From Diphasiastrum complanatum (lineage: Eukaryota; Streptophyta; Lycopodiopsida; Lycopodiales; Lycopodiaceae): a stretch of 64,000 bases of DNA. Position numbers and translations under genes: made by a program. The notes below the pieces were generated by a model, which did no database searches, had not been told where the DNA came from, and saw only the letters and a list, made by a program, of their open reading frames with translations. Every line of letters begins with the position of its first letter. Position 1 is the first letter of the stretch. The stretch lies in the NCBI GenBank assembly GCA_029204225.1, contig CM055102.1:31426607-31490606 (forward strand), read 5' to 3'. Positions 1 to 13,223 of the stretch are shown piece after piece.

Positions 1-2100
1 AGCGGTGTGTGAGTGACCTAGTGATGGGCTACATTCGCCATTTGGATATCGTAGGGCCAAATTTGGGACAATTTTTGGCTGGTGAAACCAGCTACAAGGC
101 GGTACTACAATGAGGCATAATCACTTCTAAATCATTGGTACTTACTCCTAACAGGGTAACAGGGTGTTTGGAAGCGGTAAATATGGTATGGGGGCAAATG
201 ATAGCGGATTTGTGTGGAGAAAGCTGCTTTTGGCGACAGAAGTGCAGTTTGGCAGCATGACTACTCATCCTTGGCAAAAATTTTGAGAGGGCAAGAAATC
301 ACAGGTGAGAGGTAGACATGGTATGCCAGTTACGGGTGAAAAATTCTTGTGATCAGGTTCAACTCTTGGGGTTTGAACCAACCAACGTCAAGTGGCATTT
401 TGGAGGAACGCTCTCACAAGTATGATCGGTAGTGGCATTGTCGAGTCAGGTGGTAGCTGCATTGACACATGCATCTGTAACTTGGAAATTTCTCTTTTAG
501 AGAGAAATGTTGGCTAGCTTGGAGGTACACACATATTGGCGGTCACAGGTGATGGAAGTGCGAGGTGGTGCCAGTTGGAAGCCATTGGGCAAGATAGCTT
601 ACTTGCATTGGATGAGCTATGTGTGGGACACATGGTGGATGAAGAACGGGTCAATGATCACACTTTGAATGCTCTTGGAGAGTAGTGAGTGTGATGATTT
701 CACAGTTTTACAGTTGGTAAGTCAATTTTGATCAAGTCATTGTAGCTGTGAAGTAGTGTATCAGGTTTGTCATCGAGAGATACACTTCAACTACCTATTC
801 TGGGTAAGTCAAGTCAATTTGCCATATTATGATTGCATCAGAGATGCAGATTCTAGTGATGATAGGGTGCAGATCATTTGGTTTGGGCCATGGAAGATCT
901 CACAGGTTCACTTGGAGGGATATTGGCATGCACAGTCATGTGAGGGACTTGATGGTGGCTTTGGAGTTCACATCTCAGTGTATTCTCAAGGAATGGTCTG
1001 GAATCATTCATAGGAGCAGCTTGGAGCTAGTTTGGGGGAATATAGGTGGGCACTACAGGGTAGATGCTCAGATCTTTGAGATCAGGGATGACATTGGGAA
1101 ACTTAATAGGGATAGCATTATAGGATGACATGGGATGATCACCAGGAAGTAGCTATTACTGATTGGACTTGAGTCATTGGACAGGACTTACAAGGGTGAT
1201 TCATGATGGAATCAGGATACTGTAAACACAAATGGGCAAAGTGTGAAGCTTTGGGAGCCAGCTCTAGGTTGGAGAGCTGATGGAGATCACATGGTTGGGT
1301 GTGATCAAAGGGCAACACTCTGATGGGTGTTTTGCTAACGATCTACTACAGGGGACACTGATGGTGAGGACTTCATGGAGTGCTCATTTGGGAGTACAAA
1401 ATGGCATTACAACAGGGCGAGCGTGGATAAGCTATCTTTAGCTTTCATGCATTTGGTTTTATTTGTAGGAGTCTAGGCTTGGTACAAGTGTTGGAACCTG
1501 CTTGGTTTAGATTCTCATGTCATGAGATCAGGAAGCCTAGAGGAAGTCACTCAGTGCCATATACCTCAATACGATCAGGGAGACAATGGTTCGGGATCCT
1601 GTGAGCGACGACTCATGGATGAGCTTGCGTTGGCATGGTGTCAGGTGGCACACAACCAGGGAGAGCGAGCGACACTGCTAGGAGTCAGGAGGAGCAGGTG
1701 ATGCTTCGACGATCAGCTTGGATAGTAGGATGTTGACCTAGGGACGGGTCAAGCCTACTTGGAGGTAGGTGGCATGGAGTGTACCTAGTGGTGGTACATA
1801 TCCTGAGGGCATGGAGTGCATTACGGGGTGATTTGGATCCAGCATGCCCATGGTTGTGAGCCGACATGGATGGAGATGATTGCTCAAGGAGTGACAACTG
1901 ATACTTTGGCGAGCGATCAGGTGAGCTGCATGGTTATACGCACAGTGGTCTCCAGGTTGGCGTCACATGTTGTGGTGAGATAGGCTCCATGGGAGGCCTA
2001 TGTATTGGTCAAATTAGAGTTGGTAATGTCAAGCATGGGAAGTTGAGCCTACATGGCTGATTTCTTGAGTGAAGACTAATCATATTAGCACTTACACACA
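1..2100. other. Unresolved non-coding repeat-like DNA
   Basis: No open reading frame here resembles a known family; the longest run in overlapping frames near 756-1128 and show no domain. The plus strand is strikingly rich in G and T with many short TGG, GGTG and GAGG words, giving a strong strand asymmetry that ends near 2050. I infer the internal region of a decayed non-autonomous retroelement, but I see no LTR pair or primer site to prove it. Confidence 0.4.
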
Positions 2101-2466
2101 CCTATCAAGAACAACATAAGAGATTAAAGAGAACTTAGATTAATTGAAGAATGAGCATAGCTCTCTACAATGGAATGAATGAAGGTGGGGGGCCAGACCT
2201 CCTTATAGAACAAAAAAAGCTACTAGTGTGTCCTCCTACATGCAAGACTGATTAACTTGACTAAGGACTTTGACTTCGATATAATAAAAATAGAAATGGC
2301 CCCTAAAATGGCTCATATGCATGGCCAAACCAACATTAAAGGTGCAAATAAACATTAATTTCTAGCATAAGGTCCTTCTCATATTCTTGAGAATAAAATG
2401 GATTGTTCAAAAAAAATGATGAATAAAAAAAAAATCTAGAGGGCTTAGAAAATTCAAGGACCAAGG
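2101..2466. other. AT-rich spacer before LTR
   Basis: AT-rich sequence with short A runs and no recognisable gene. Nothing further can be supported. Confidence 0.4.
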
Positions 2467-2987
2467 TGTCATGTACTTTTAGGACATCAGAGATTATCGA
2501 CGCTGTAGAATGTCCAATTTAAGCTTTGGAGGCCCAAAAGGAGCTATTAGCCTTAAGAGCAAGGCGATTCCCTCTTTAGGTCCTTCAAAGTACCTTAAAT
2601 AAGGATGATAGGCCAACAAGGGCCCAAATACATTTAATATGGCTTAACAAGGGCTAACTATCCCTCAAGATATAAGTTAAGTTAAGGGCTTTGTCTATAA
2701 GTAGGCAAGAGTGTTTTGGCTCATTTGCAAATGAGAGAGCTCTAAGCGTCTTCTTTGTGAGTGTGAGCCATAGGAATAGAGCTTGCTAGGTCTCATGTGC
2801 CCAATCCACATGAATCCCATTCCATCTTTGTACTTGATTTTCTTCCATCCCTTTGTTTCTAATTAATAATTCCTTGAAGTTCTATTTGTTCTTTGTGTTT
2901 TGTGGCTATATCAACATGAATGCTATGTTGTTTGCTTAATCTTAGCTTTAGTTGCATGGCTATGGCTATTTGATTAGGTTTGGCACA
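2467..2987 (+). repeat. Candidate 5' LTR (about 520 bp)
   Basis: The segment starts TGTC and ends GGCACA, the TG...CA ends expected of an LTR. A TATA-like CTATAAGTAG lies near 2695, and a primer-binding-site match follows within about 10 bases. No second copy was found in the window, so the exact ends are approximate. It probably belongs to the same element as the gag relic at 4.7-5.9 kb. Confidence 0.55.
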
Positions 2988-2996
2988 TGGAATTTG

Positions 2997-3008
2997 TGGT
3001 ATCAAAGC
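2997..3008 (+). other. Primer-binding site, tRNA-iMet type
   Basis: TGGTATCAAAGC differs at one base from TGGTATCAGAGC, the complement of the initiator tRNA-Met 3' end used by most plant LTR retrotransposons. It follows the end of the candidate LTR, so reverse transcription of this element would have run on the plus strand. Confidence 0.6.
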
Positions 3009-4754
<1,746 letters not shown>

Positions 4755-5165
4755 CCTCGCATTTGACGGATAGCCAAGTTCAATCTATATTGATGATTGG
4801 TTGTCTAAATTTGAAGTTTATTTTCATCATCGGCAATATTGTGAAGAGGATAAAGTCCATTTTGCTTCATTGTGCTTTCAAGGACAAGTTCGAGCATGGT
4901 GGGATACTCAAGCACATCCAATCCCAAAGCTTTGGAGTAAATTCAAAATTGCTTGCATTGATAGTGTTACAAGCCTTCTACATGAAATCATTCGAATCTT
5001 TTAAACAAATTGGATTTATACAACTATTCAATCAACAATTCTTGGAGTTGGTTTGGAAGACAAAATTTGAATATAAAAAATGTTTGAACTACTATATGAA
5101 TTCTCTTCAAATGCATATCAGAAATGTACTTAGTGTACGAGCAACAAGAACAAAGGCTTAAACTG
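4755..5165 (+). pseudogene. Retrotransposon gag relic
   Basis: Frame starting near 4801 reads a gag-like block: SKFEVYFHHRQY, then EEDKVHFASLCFQG, then a WW pair at RAWWDTQ. This is the conserved hydrophobic and double-tryptophan pattern of the retrotrans_gag family in plant Ty3-type elements. After about 60 residues the similarity moves to the frame opened at 4679 (MKSFESFKQIGFIQ), so at least one frameshift has occurred. It lies about 1.8 kb after the primer site, in the position of gag. It encodes capsid in intact relatives; here it is broken. The family assignment is by motif only. Confidence 0.6.
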
Positions 5166-5887
5166 GAAGTTGAAAAGAAAGAAGAACAATCTATATGGTT
5201 TGAAGCAATGAAGATGCGGATGCAGAAATGGATCGTTCATAGTAAAGCATCAGTGGATCAATCCAAAGGTGCATGGAAGTGAAGACACATCTGAAGATGA
5301 AGATGATCCCAACAATGAGTCTAATGAGCAAAGTGGCAATGACGAAGTGGATGAGCAAAGCGAGGACGAAAGTCAAGTTTCAGATTCAGTAACAATTGTA
5401 GACAACAAAAGCCTTATTCATGATTCGGATCAAGATGCGACAATAGATGGTGAAAATCAAGATTCAGACGAAAGTCAAGATTCAGATCTAGACACATTGA
5501 CAAATGGCAAAAAAATGGCCTCAAATCAAAGAGCATTCACAAATAGCGAAAGGGCATTCACCAGACTTTCAAAATGAGGACTACATGGCATCGATATTTC
5601 ATGGCTTGAAATTGAGTGGCTATGTTAAGAATCCAATCTACGAACCATTTCAATTTGATTTGGGAGCTTTCGAGAATATTTTTATTTTTGACAACGATCT
5701 AATGGAATATGAGGTATTCAACATAGATATTATTAGCAATGAAGAGATTTCATTTTTTCATGAAAATCCTACTCGTATCAATACTCTGGATGATTGTTTG
5801 AGCCTCATGGGCCCATTTCACAAGAGCTTAAAGTGGCTTCTGTTGGAGAATCTTATTCCTATGGATTCTCTAGAACTCAATGACTAA
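5166..5887 (+). pseudogene. Acidic coiled-coil ORF downstream of gag
   Basis: Directly after the gag relic another frame reads EQQEQRLKLEVEKKEEQ, a coiled-coil-like stretch. From 5269 an ORF of 102 residues is extremely acidic, with runs of Asp, Glu and Ser and repeated QDSDES-type words. From 5504 an overlapping frame continues for 127 residues to a stop at 5887 (about 5580-5887 being the better part, with a hydrophobic, acidic composition). No zinc knuckle, protease or polymerase motif is visible. I read it as the rest of the gag region of the same element, shifted in frame, but do not recognise the family. Acidic tails of this kind also occur in unrelated plant proteins. Confidence 0.4.
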
Positions 5888-6860
5888 TATCTAATTCGCG
5901 TGTATATTTAGAATATATGGATGTGAATAATGATTGGGAATATTTTCTCACCCTCTAGTGTTTTGGTGTTTGCAACACTCAGCTCTAATTATCTTTTGTC
6001 GATGCCTTTGGAGGGGCAGGAAAAGCCTCCTTCTCCACTTGTATTACTTAGCAATTGTTATATGTTGCCTTGGAATATACCCATTACTTCATCAAACTTG
6101 AACTCAAAGTAGCAAGATAAGACAACAATTGTTTGCTAACGTTGAGAGTGTTGGGACAAGTTGTCATGACAACAAAATTTTGAGCAACAATTGAGTTTTC
6201 CATGGTAAGTCCAATCTTTCAGTCATCCTTGGTTGCTTCTCTAATAAATTATGACTTTTGTCTTGCCACATGGTATCATTAGCTTTGAGAGTTCATGCCA
6301 GTGTTGGCCCGAGCATATAGCATCTAGCCTGAGTATCAACCCCGATATCAAAAATCACATCTGCTTGGTATGTAGAAAGTTGATACTTAGTAGAGAATCT
6401 GACCCCTTTGGGTATCTAAGTAAGTCAATATTTTGGGTCAATACTTGATTGGTATCCTTTGAAAAATTCTGCCCTTCACGTATACATACCTGGATTCATA
6501 TTAGGCTTGTATTGCTATTGCAATACCAATCTAGCATGTAGCTGTCCTAGACTCATATACCATGCTCATTTTTATCCTTGGTTGATATGAATTTATTTTT
6601 TTAACTTGCAATATCTAGACCTTGTGGGTATAAAAATAAGAAAAATACTTCAATGTTAGGGTGATATAAAAACTCTTGATACCCAATCCTTGCCACATGG
6701 TATCATATAAAAAAAAATTATTTTAGCAACAATAGGTTCTTGCCACATGGTATCATTAAACAACCTCTTCATAAAATAACTATCTCCATGTTCAGGCCAC
6801 ATGTGACATGGTAGCCATTGGTAGGTAACCCTAAAAAACCCAAGGTCTCAGGGGCCAAGA
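5888..6860 (+). repeat. AT-rich DNA with three ACATGGTATCA motifs
   Basis: The word TTGCCACATGGTATCAT appears near 6262, 6691 and 6742. ACA|TGGTATCA is what an LTR end next to a tRNA-iMet primer site looks like, so these may be fragments of LTR/primer junctions. No gene is visible. Confidence 0.4.
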
Positions 6861-7729
6861 AAAAAAAAGTCTCAAGGAGATTCGGTCCTTACCAAGCATA
6901 ATGTAATTGTATTGATATAAGGGAATTTGTTTGAAATTTGGACCCTATTGAGGTGTTAATGACAAAGGGGGGAAGAAGGGGAGGGGATTTCTGAACTGAC
7001 CTTTGGGTCCAGACTCCAGACCAGAATCTGGGCCTTTTTTGAAATAGAGGACCCACCTGCTGCCGATATGAAGTAAGAATTGTGAATGGGCCTTTCACAT
7101 GCATGATGCAACGCAAGCAAAAACCGAGGCCTGGGAAGGCGTGACAATGTGTTGCTGGTAGCCTGCAGCCTGCCTGTAGGGCGGTGGAGACAGTACAGTA
7201 AGCCGTGGGTGTGGGTGCGGGGGGAGCATGTCCCTGTCCCTCCAGTAGCCCCAGAGCCGAGGCTTTTATTGGTCACCCCACTTTTTGCATAATACACACT
7301 CTTACACACACACAATTATATTTTTGTGAGGTGGCCTGTAGCCGGTGCCGTCCAGTTTATTGGTTGGAATTTGGAAGTTGGCAGTTGGGGGGTGCATCTT
7401 TCTGCTGAGACTGGTCCCCAGGTCACGCCAGTGGATCTGGGCGTGAACGCTGCCCAATGCCCCTGACCCACCACGGACCCCACCTAACTTTGTCTACATG
7501 GAGGCTGACCATTGGTTTGGCAGCAGTAATGCTGCACGGGGGGCCAGGCTCAAGGTCCAAGTGCTCTTCATGCCAGCAGCCCCAGGTGCTATTAATTTTC
7601 CTCGTTTTTTTAATAACTTCATTTTCATGTTCTCTTCAACTTCTAAGAATTTAAAACTTTGGCCACATGAGCTCTCTCTCATGTGGACAGCCAATTAAAG
7701 AGAAGTTCATATCACTGCACATTCAGGAG
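6861..7729. other. Non-coding DNA
   Basis: Mixed composition with several overlapping ORFs on both strands of 60-119 codons. None shows a domain, and the ones on opposite strands are mirror readings. A T-rich patch and a CACACAC run (about 7300-7312) are the only low-complexity features. Confidence 0.4.
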
Positions 7730-7901
7730 ATGTGCATGTGGAGTGCCAATGTAGCAGGCTGCCACATAATAAATAGTACAATACACATTCCAACATTTGC
7801 TAGGTGACATAGTTTCATTGGCTACGAATTTAAAGATGTGAACAACCAATTAGAAATTGTCTCATACCATGCTCAGCTACAGCCTACCACATAGTACATG
7901 C

Positions 7902-8040
7902 CGGTGCTCGGGAAAAATCAATTTTTTAACCCACTACTTTTAGAAATTGTAAGTTTGTTTCAAAGTTGGGATAAAAAATCCTAGCGGTCTTAGTTTTAAC
8001 ACTTAAATAACAATGTTTAAACGTTTAAACGACCCTGGGG

Positions 8041-8098
<58 letters not shown>

Positions 8099-8410
8099 CT
8101 AGAGGAGAGGAGAGGAGACGAGAGGGAGGCCGAGGACTGAAGCGGTCACTGAAAGGCCTGTGGCCCGTTGAAGGATGTAGGCTGCTGAAAGCTGAAGGCT
8201 GCATTGAGACCCCTGCTTAGTGTACCTTGTAGGCCTAATGCCCTTTTTCAGCAAATTAAAAATTACAAGTTTTTTTTACAGCAGGTTAAATAAGTATTGG
8301 CACTTAAGATAATTAGTAGGCTTTAAAAACCTACAATTACAAATTTAGTAAGTGATTATATAAATTTAAAAATGAGCTCGTAAGGCTTTGTAGGTTTTTT
8401 GCGAGCACTA
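7902..8410. mobile_element. Non-autonomous hAT-like element, 509 bp
   Basis: The insertion is bounded by an exact 8-bp duplication GTACATGC at 7894-7901 and 8411-8418. Its ends are imperfect inverted repeats: CGGTGCTCGGGAAAAA on the left and the complement of a right end reading TAGTGCTCGCAAAAAA. An 8-bp target duplication and a TAGTG-like end are characteristic of hAT transposons. Removing it leaves CATAGTACATGCACATTCC, the form seen intact at 8684 and 8766, which confirms the boundaries. It codes for nothing and carries an AG microsatellite. Confidence 0.85.
8044..8094 (+). repeat. (GA)n microsatellite inside the hAT-like element
   Basis: About 25 GA units, followed by a degenerating GGAGA-rich flank to about 8125. 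Confidence 0.97.
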
Positions 8411-8830
8411 GTACATGCACATTCCAACACAATGGGCAATGCCATGATGTATTTGGCATCCAATCAATCGCTGCCAATGCTATGTTGTCTCAATACATGC
8501 ACATTCCAGCATGTGCTATGTGAGTATTGATAATGTGGCATTCTTTCATTGGCTTTCAAAAACTAAAATTTCAAGTCCTTAAAAGAATTTAAACATTTAT
8601 GTGAACAACCAATCAAAGATTGTCTCATAGCATTGATCGTTTTAAAAGAATCTACATGTAAATTGCCAATGTAGAGCTATCACATAGTACATGCACATTC
8701 CAACAAAATGGGCATGAGGTATATGACATCCCGTCATTGGCTACCATTGTCGACATACTACCACATAGTACATGCACATTCCAACAACTTTGCACCGTCT
8801 CGTCATCTGGCTATGTACATGTATATTTTA

Positions 8831-10920
8831 CCAACTACAATAATTTTTTTAGCAAGCCAATACTCTCAAGTCTCCATCAAGTCATGGAAGGCCCCAGCCT
8901 CTTTAGGCATTCCATCATTGTATGGTGACACCCTTGGGCAACTCCCTACAACCCCCCCCCCCGCAAATTATTTTTATTGCCAACTTAGGCTGATTTAGTA
9001 CACATGCCTAATGTCTTTTTATCAAAAAATTGGAGAGAAAATACACAAAGGCCATTACTCCATTTCACATAGGAAAGTAAGGGCCCCCATGTGGCAAATG
9101 ACTTGGCATAAAGAATGCTGGCTTGGGGTAAGTGGACATGCCATACACTACACCTTGGCATCTCCTCTATAGTATGGCCCTATTTTTCAAAAAGCATGTA
9201 CATTTAAATTTTTTGGGCAAGAGAATGTAGGTTGCTATAGAATAGATGAAAGAGAATGAAAGTCTACTATGCACATTTATGTGTGAAATCCAGATAAAGA
9301 AAGATGAAAAGATGGGGGTTACGAAGGGAGGTAAGCGTGACTCAACACCACTATTGGCCCCCCTTGTGTGTGATGTCTCCCTTATAAAAAATTGACAATA
9401 CTTCAAGGGAAGAGATAAATTAAAAGTGAAGGTTTCTCTCAAACTTTTTGAGCAAAAACATAGATCAATTTAATGCGGCAAAGTCTTTTCTACTAAACTG
9501 ACCTCCATCGTGAATTATTATTGATTCAAAACCTAAAACTTGAATTCACATATGAAAATTTTTCAGACATGAAGTTTTTTTTCCTCAAAATTGTTCTCAT
9601 TAATTTGACCTATGCCTCAAGTTTATGTATTATATAGATATTTTTTCATAGTATATCTTTTGTTTATTTTGAGTACAAGCAAAAAAAATGTTTGTTCAAT
9701 CTTTATGTAGGAAAATGATTGTTTCATAAACCTCCCGCAAGTTTCCCTTCAATATCATGCATTTTTTAAGGGATGTCAATTTTTGACATATTTCGTGTTC
9801 TAAAATTGTCAGCTAAATAGTGTTGCCTTCGAAATTATGCTAACTACTAAAAGCTGTCGTCAATTATAATAGGTAGCCTTAATTTCGATTTATAATCTGT
9901 TTAGAAAATCAACACTTGCAAGTAAGAAAAAAATAACACATCAATTAAACTACTTAATCTACAAAAAATGAACATATCAAAATTAATTATTTCTAAAAGA
10001 CTCTTATTATTCGATCTTGGGCCTCAGTCCAGTCTAGTCACTCCAACAAGAATTTTCATAGTGGAATGTGTTATAGATAAGTAGATTAGTCATGTATTGG
10101 AGTACATGGAACTTTTACCAAGAATTGTGTTAAAAGTCAGGGGCACCCACAAGATAGAACTTAAACTATAGAAGGTTTAGAATTTGCATCAACTAGCTAT
10201 AAAATTTCTTGCAAAAGGAAAAAGTTATTTCGAAGGATGAAATCAAATTTTGAGAAAAGTTGTGCTGGTATTGAATAATGTTATCTTCAATGGCATTCAT
10301 AGGTGGACCGGGTAATTTTTATATAGACTCACATTTTCTCGAATGTTTATCACCTATAAGGGCCACTAAAATTTCCAAATATGCTTCCCTTTGGATACAA
10401 AATATATGATTATGTAGTGGAATCCAGGGGGATCACCAAGTCCACACCAAGAAAAAGCCCCATTGATTCCACATCAAGAATAAAATACCAAGATGTGGTT
10501 ATGTATTGGAATCAGTTGAAGTTCACCAATTCGACGCTAGAAACCCAACTTGCTAAGTTGTTGGTCAAAGCTGGCTTACCCTAGCTGGTTCCACTATATA
10601 TTCCTTGTAGTGTTAAAACCAAGCCTCTGATCATGACTACAAATGAACACAAGTCAACTTCACACCTTCATATTGGGGATAAATTGTACATGCACATATA
10701 ATATACATAAAATGTGAATGTTGTACATAACAATAAAGTGCTGCTTAATTGGGTCTCAAAACAAAAATAAGGTCAAGGCTCTTGAAGGATATCTAGAATC
10801 CTTTGACTACTAAACTTTGCTATCGAAAAAGTTACCAAATGAAATCAATCTTCACTAGCCATAATTGTCCTTGTCCATAACTATCTAGATGTAGCTTAAG
10901 AATGTCATAAATGTCAAGAG
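8831..10920. other. AT-rich non-coding DNA
   Basis: No supported gene. A short C run at 8952-8962 and scattered A/T runs are present. The ORFs of 67-96 codons here have no recognisable motif. Confidence 0.4.
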
Positions 10921-11568
10921 TGTTGTAAATATTGTGTATAATTAGGTTCCACACATGTAAGGCCAAAATGCCACGTGGCAACCACCCACTCCTAATGTAG
11001 GTTAGGTCAAGTCAAGAGAGTTGGTCATGTCTATTTGGTGGTCATCCCTACTTTATAGGACCTACACCTAAGTTTAAGGTGAAAATTTGACCAACTAGCT
11101 ACCTACCAAGCATAACTCTAGGACCTAGGCTAGGGTTTCATTTTAGGGCAAGAAGAGTGAGTCAACTTCCTTATTACATGCTGGAAATCCACCTAACTTT
11201 AAGAAAGTCAAATTTGCTATGTATTCCAAGCTCCCATAGTGAGAAGATGGAATCTTTTTGGAGCTCATTGGCAATCTCAAGCTACTCCACTATGTACATT
11301 GAGTTTTTTGTGACCCAAATGCAACCAAATCAATTTCTACTTGTTTCTCAGCTTGAAGGCCATACTACAGCCTGTAGTACACACGTGTGAGCTCGGATAT
11401 CAATGTTGATCAATGCTTTTGATTGTTAATGCTTGTTGTTTGTCAAATTGCCAATCTAGATCAACTTTTTTGTGTCTAGCTTTTTGATAGATTGTTAAGC
11501 AAGCATCCAATCACTCTTGTGGATCTTTTGTAGATCCATTTATGGTCCTAAAGTACAGTACTTTCACA
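10921..11568 (+). repeat. Candidate 5' LTR (about 648 bp)
   Basis: The segment begins TGTTGTAAAT and ends CTTTCACA, and the tRNA-iMet primer site starts at the next base. Within it a TTTATAGG box (about 11052) could be a promoter and CACGTGGCA occurs near 10973. The 5' edge is inferred from the TG dinucleotide only. No matching 3' LTR was found. Confidence 0.5.
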
Positions 11569-11581
11569 TGGTATCAGAGCC
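11569..11581 (+). other. Primer-binding site, tRNA-iMet type
   Basis: TGGTATCAGAGCC is an exact match to the usual plant primer site and abuts the CACA end of the preceding candidate LTR. Confidence 0.75.
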
Positions 11582-11910
11582 AAGCACAAGAGCATAAGCC
11601 ATTGATCTAATGCAAATCCATTTTTAGCAAGTTTTGGTGCTAAAAACTAGTATTGAGAGGGCAAGCTAGAATCTTGATTTTGGTGAGGAGATTTGATCCC
11701 AAACTTGGTAGGAGTCCAAATCCGTACTGTCCACATGTTTGGGCAGCTCTGAACCTGCATTCAATGCATGGTATTCATTTGATCCAAAGAAATTCAATTT
11801 GTGATCTTTTGATGTAATTTTTGGTGGAAATCTTAGGATACCAAGATTGAGTGCCATTGATTAGATTTGACATAGGGTCATGATATCTAATTAATCTAGG
11901 CTGAAATCAG

Positions 11911-12749
11911 GTCCTCTAAACTTGTGGCATCAATGTTCATCATCCCATACTGTTCAAAGTAAGATAGTTTCTTCTTGTAATATCTGTTTTCTGTAAGATT
12001 TTTCTTCTGGAAACTCTTATAGATTCTAGTAATTCATTGCTTGTCTCTTTCTGGCAGCAAACATTGGAGTGTGCACGTCATATCCATGAAAGTGGATTCT
12101 ATTGGAAGCTGCACACCTGTGTGCATGACAATGAATTCTTTGCATGCCAGCCATTCCATGATTAAATCCATGTACCAAAGGATGGTGGAGCTATTGCCCA
12201 GGCCGGATGGGTTGGTTGTAAATACCAACATAGAGGTTGTTGATGCAAAGGTAAAAGGAATCTTTTTACGTATTTTATTTGCATGATGGCATGTAGTTTA
12301 GAATTATATTGAATTATAATTCAACAATTTTTCGTTGTGATTTCTCAGTCTTCACAACAAGACGATGCTTTCAGCTGCGAATGGTATTCAATATGGAATG
12401 TTAAATCGTTCTTGGATTGGTATATGGTGCAACCTCCAGATGCTAGTATCTGTGAGGTATTTTTTTCAATGTTCCAGTATCCTGATGATATATTGTTGAC
12501 TTTGTGAGTTTATATATTTTAAAACATTGGCTAATACATACATACACTCGATATATTTTTTTGCAGTTCCAATGTCCTGAGGTATCAACAAATGCGATTC
12601 ATCAGTATCGGCATGAAATGTTGCAAATTTTACTATCATGTGCAAGGCCCTACAAGCATGAAGGTGCCTCGGATGAACCTGCTAGGGGATCCGTGGATGA
12701 GGTTACAGTGCTCGAGGATATACCTCAGGCACCTTTGATTGAAATGTAA
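11911..12749 (+). pseudogene. Ulp1/SENP-type (C48) cysteine protease, 3' four exons
   Basis: Four exons (11911-11958, 12058-12250, 12349-12456, 12567-12749) join through GT-AG introns of about 100 bp (99, 98 and 110), and the frame stays open to a TAA at 12747. The joined product has the adenain/Ulp1 order: MFIIPYC then HW (His codon 12062), MNSLH (Asn codon 12134 where Asp is usual), QQDD with Gln exactly six residues before Cys (codon 12376). Family members remove SUMO or similar modifiers, and plant copies often ride on Mutator- or CACTA-like transposons. The cysteine is followed by Glu instead of the usual Gly. The N-terminal half is absent and an LTR/primer site lies only 340 bp upstream, so this is a fragment, though a well-preserved one. 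Function is inferred from motifs; activity is doubtful. Confidence 0.75.
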
Positions 12750-13223
12750 ATATAGTTCCGACAGACACATAGAAATATATCATCACATGATGATTCATAG
12801 AACAATAGATAGACAAATAGAAATTGGGCTATTAATGAATGAATGCCACAAATATATTATATCAAATTCAAAAACAATGTACATTTTTCAAAATACTAAA
12901 TACAAATTGCTTGATGAAATCTTGAAGTCATTTGAGACTTCTTTGTATTCCTTTTTTTTTGAAAAAGTACATTGATGTTGCTCGTCTATCATCCCAATGT
13001 TTATGCGGTTTCAACAATTTCTACGCTTCTATTTAAGTCCTTGCACTCTATGCAACTTTCTTGTCTTGGTCTTACTTGTACATCAAAGAAACTTGTTAAA
13101 CAATATCAACATTGAGATTATGTCAAATGAAATATTGCAATACCGAAAACACTGAAACATGTTTAAATAAAATCATTGAAAGTCTTTTCAAATGTGTACT
13201 GGAATAAATACACATACACCTAC
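12750..13223. other. Spacer between converging gene relics
   Basis: AT-rich, without a recognisable gene. It may hold the 3' exon of the minus-strand relic: a possible acceptor (TTTCAG on the minus strand) lies near 13160. Confidence 0.35.

Larger units (their letters stand above)
7730..8830 (+). repeat. Degenerate repeats (CATAGTACATGCACATTCC)
   Basis: Variants of CACATAGTACATGCACATTCC followed by GGCATG and CATTGGCTA-like words recur near 7766, 7887/8411 (one copy split by an insertion), 8490, 8684 and 8766. Spacing is about 80-200 bp, so this is an old, partly tandem repeat. No coding potential is seen in it. Confidence 0.6.
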
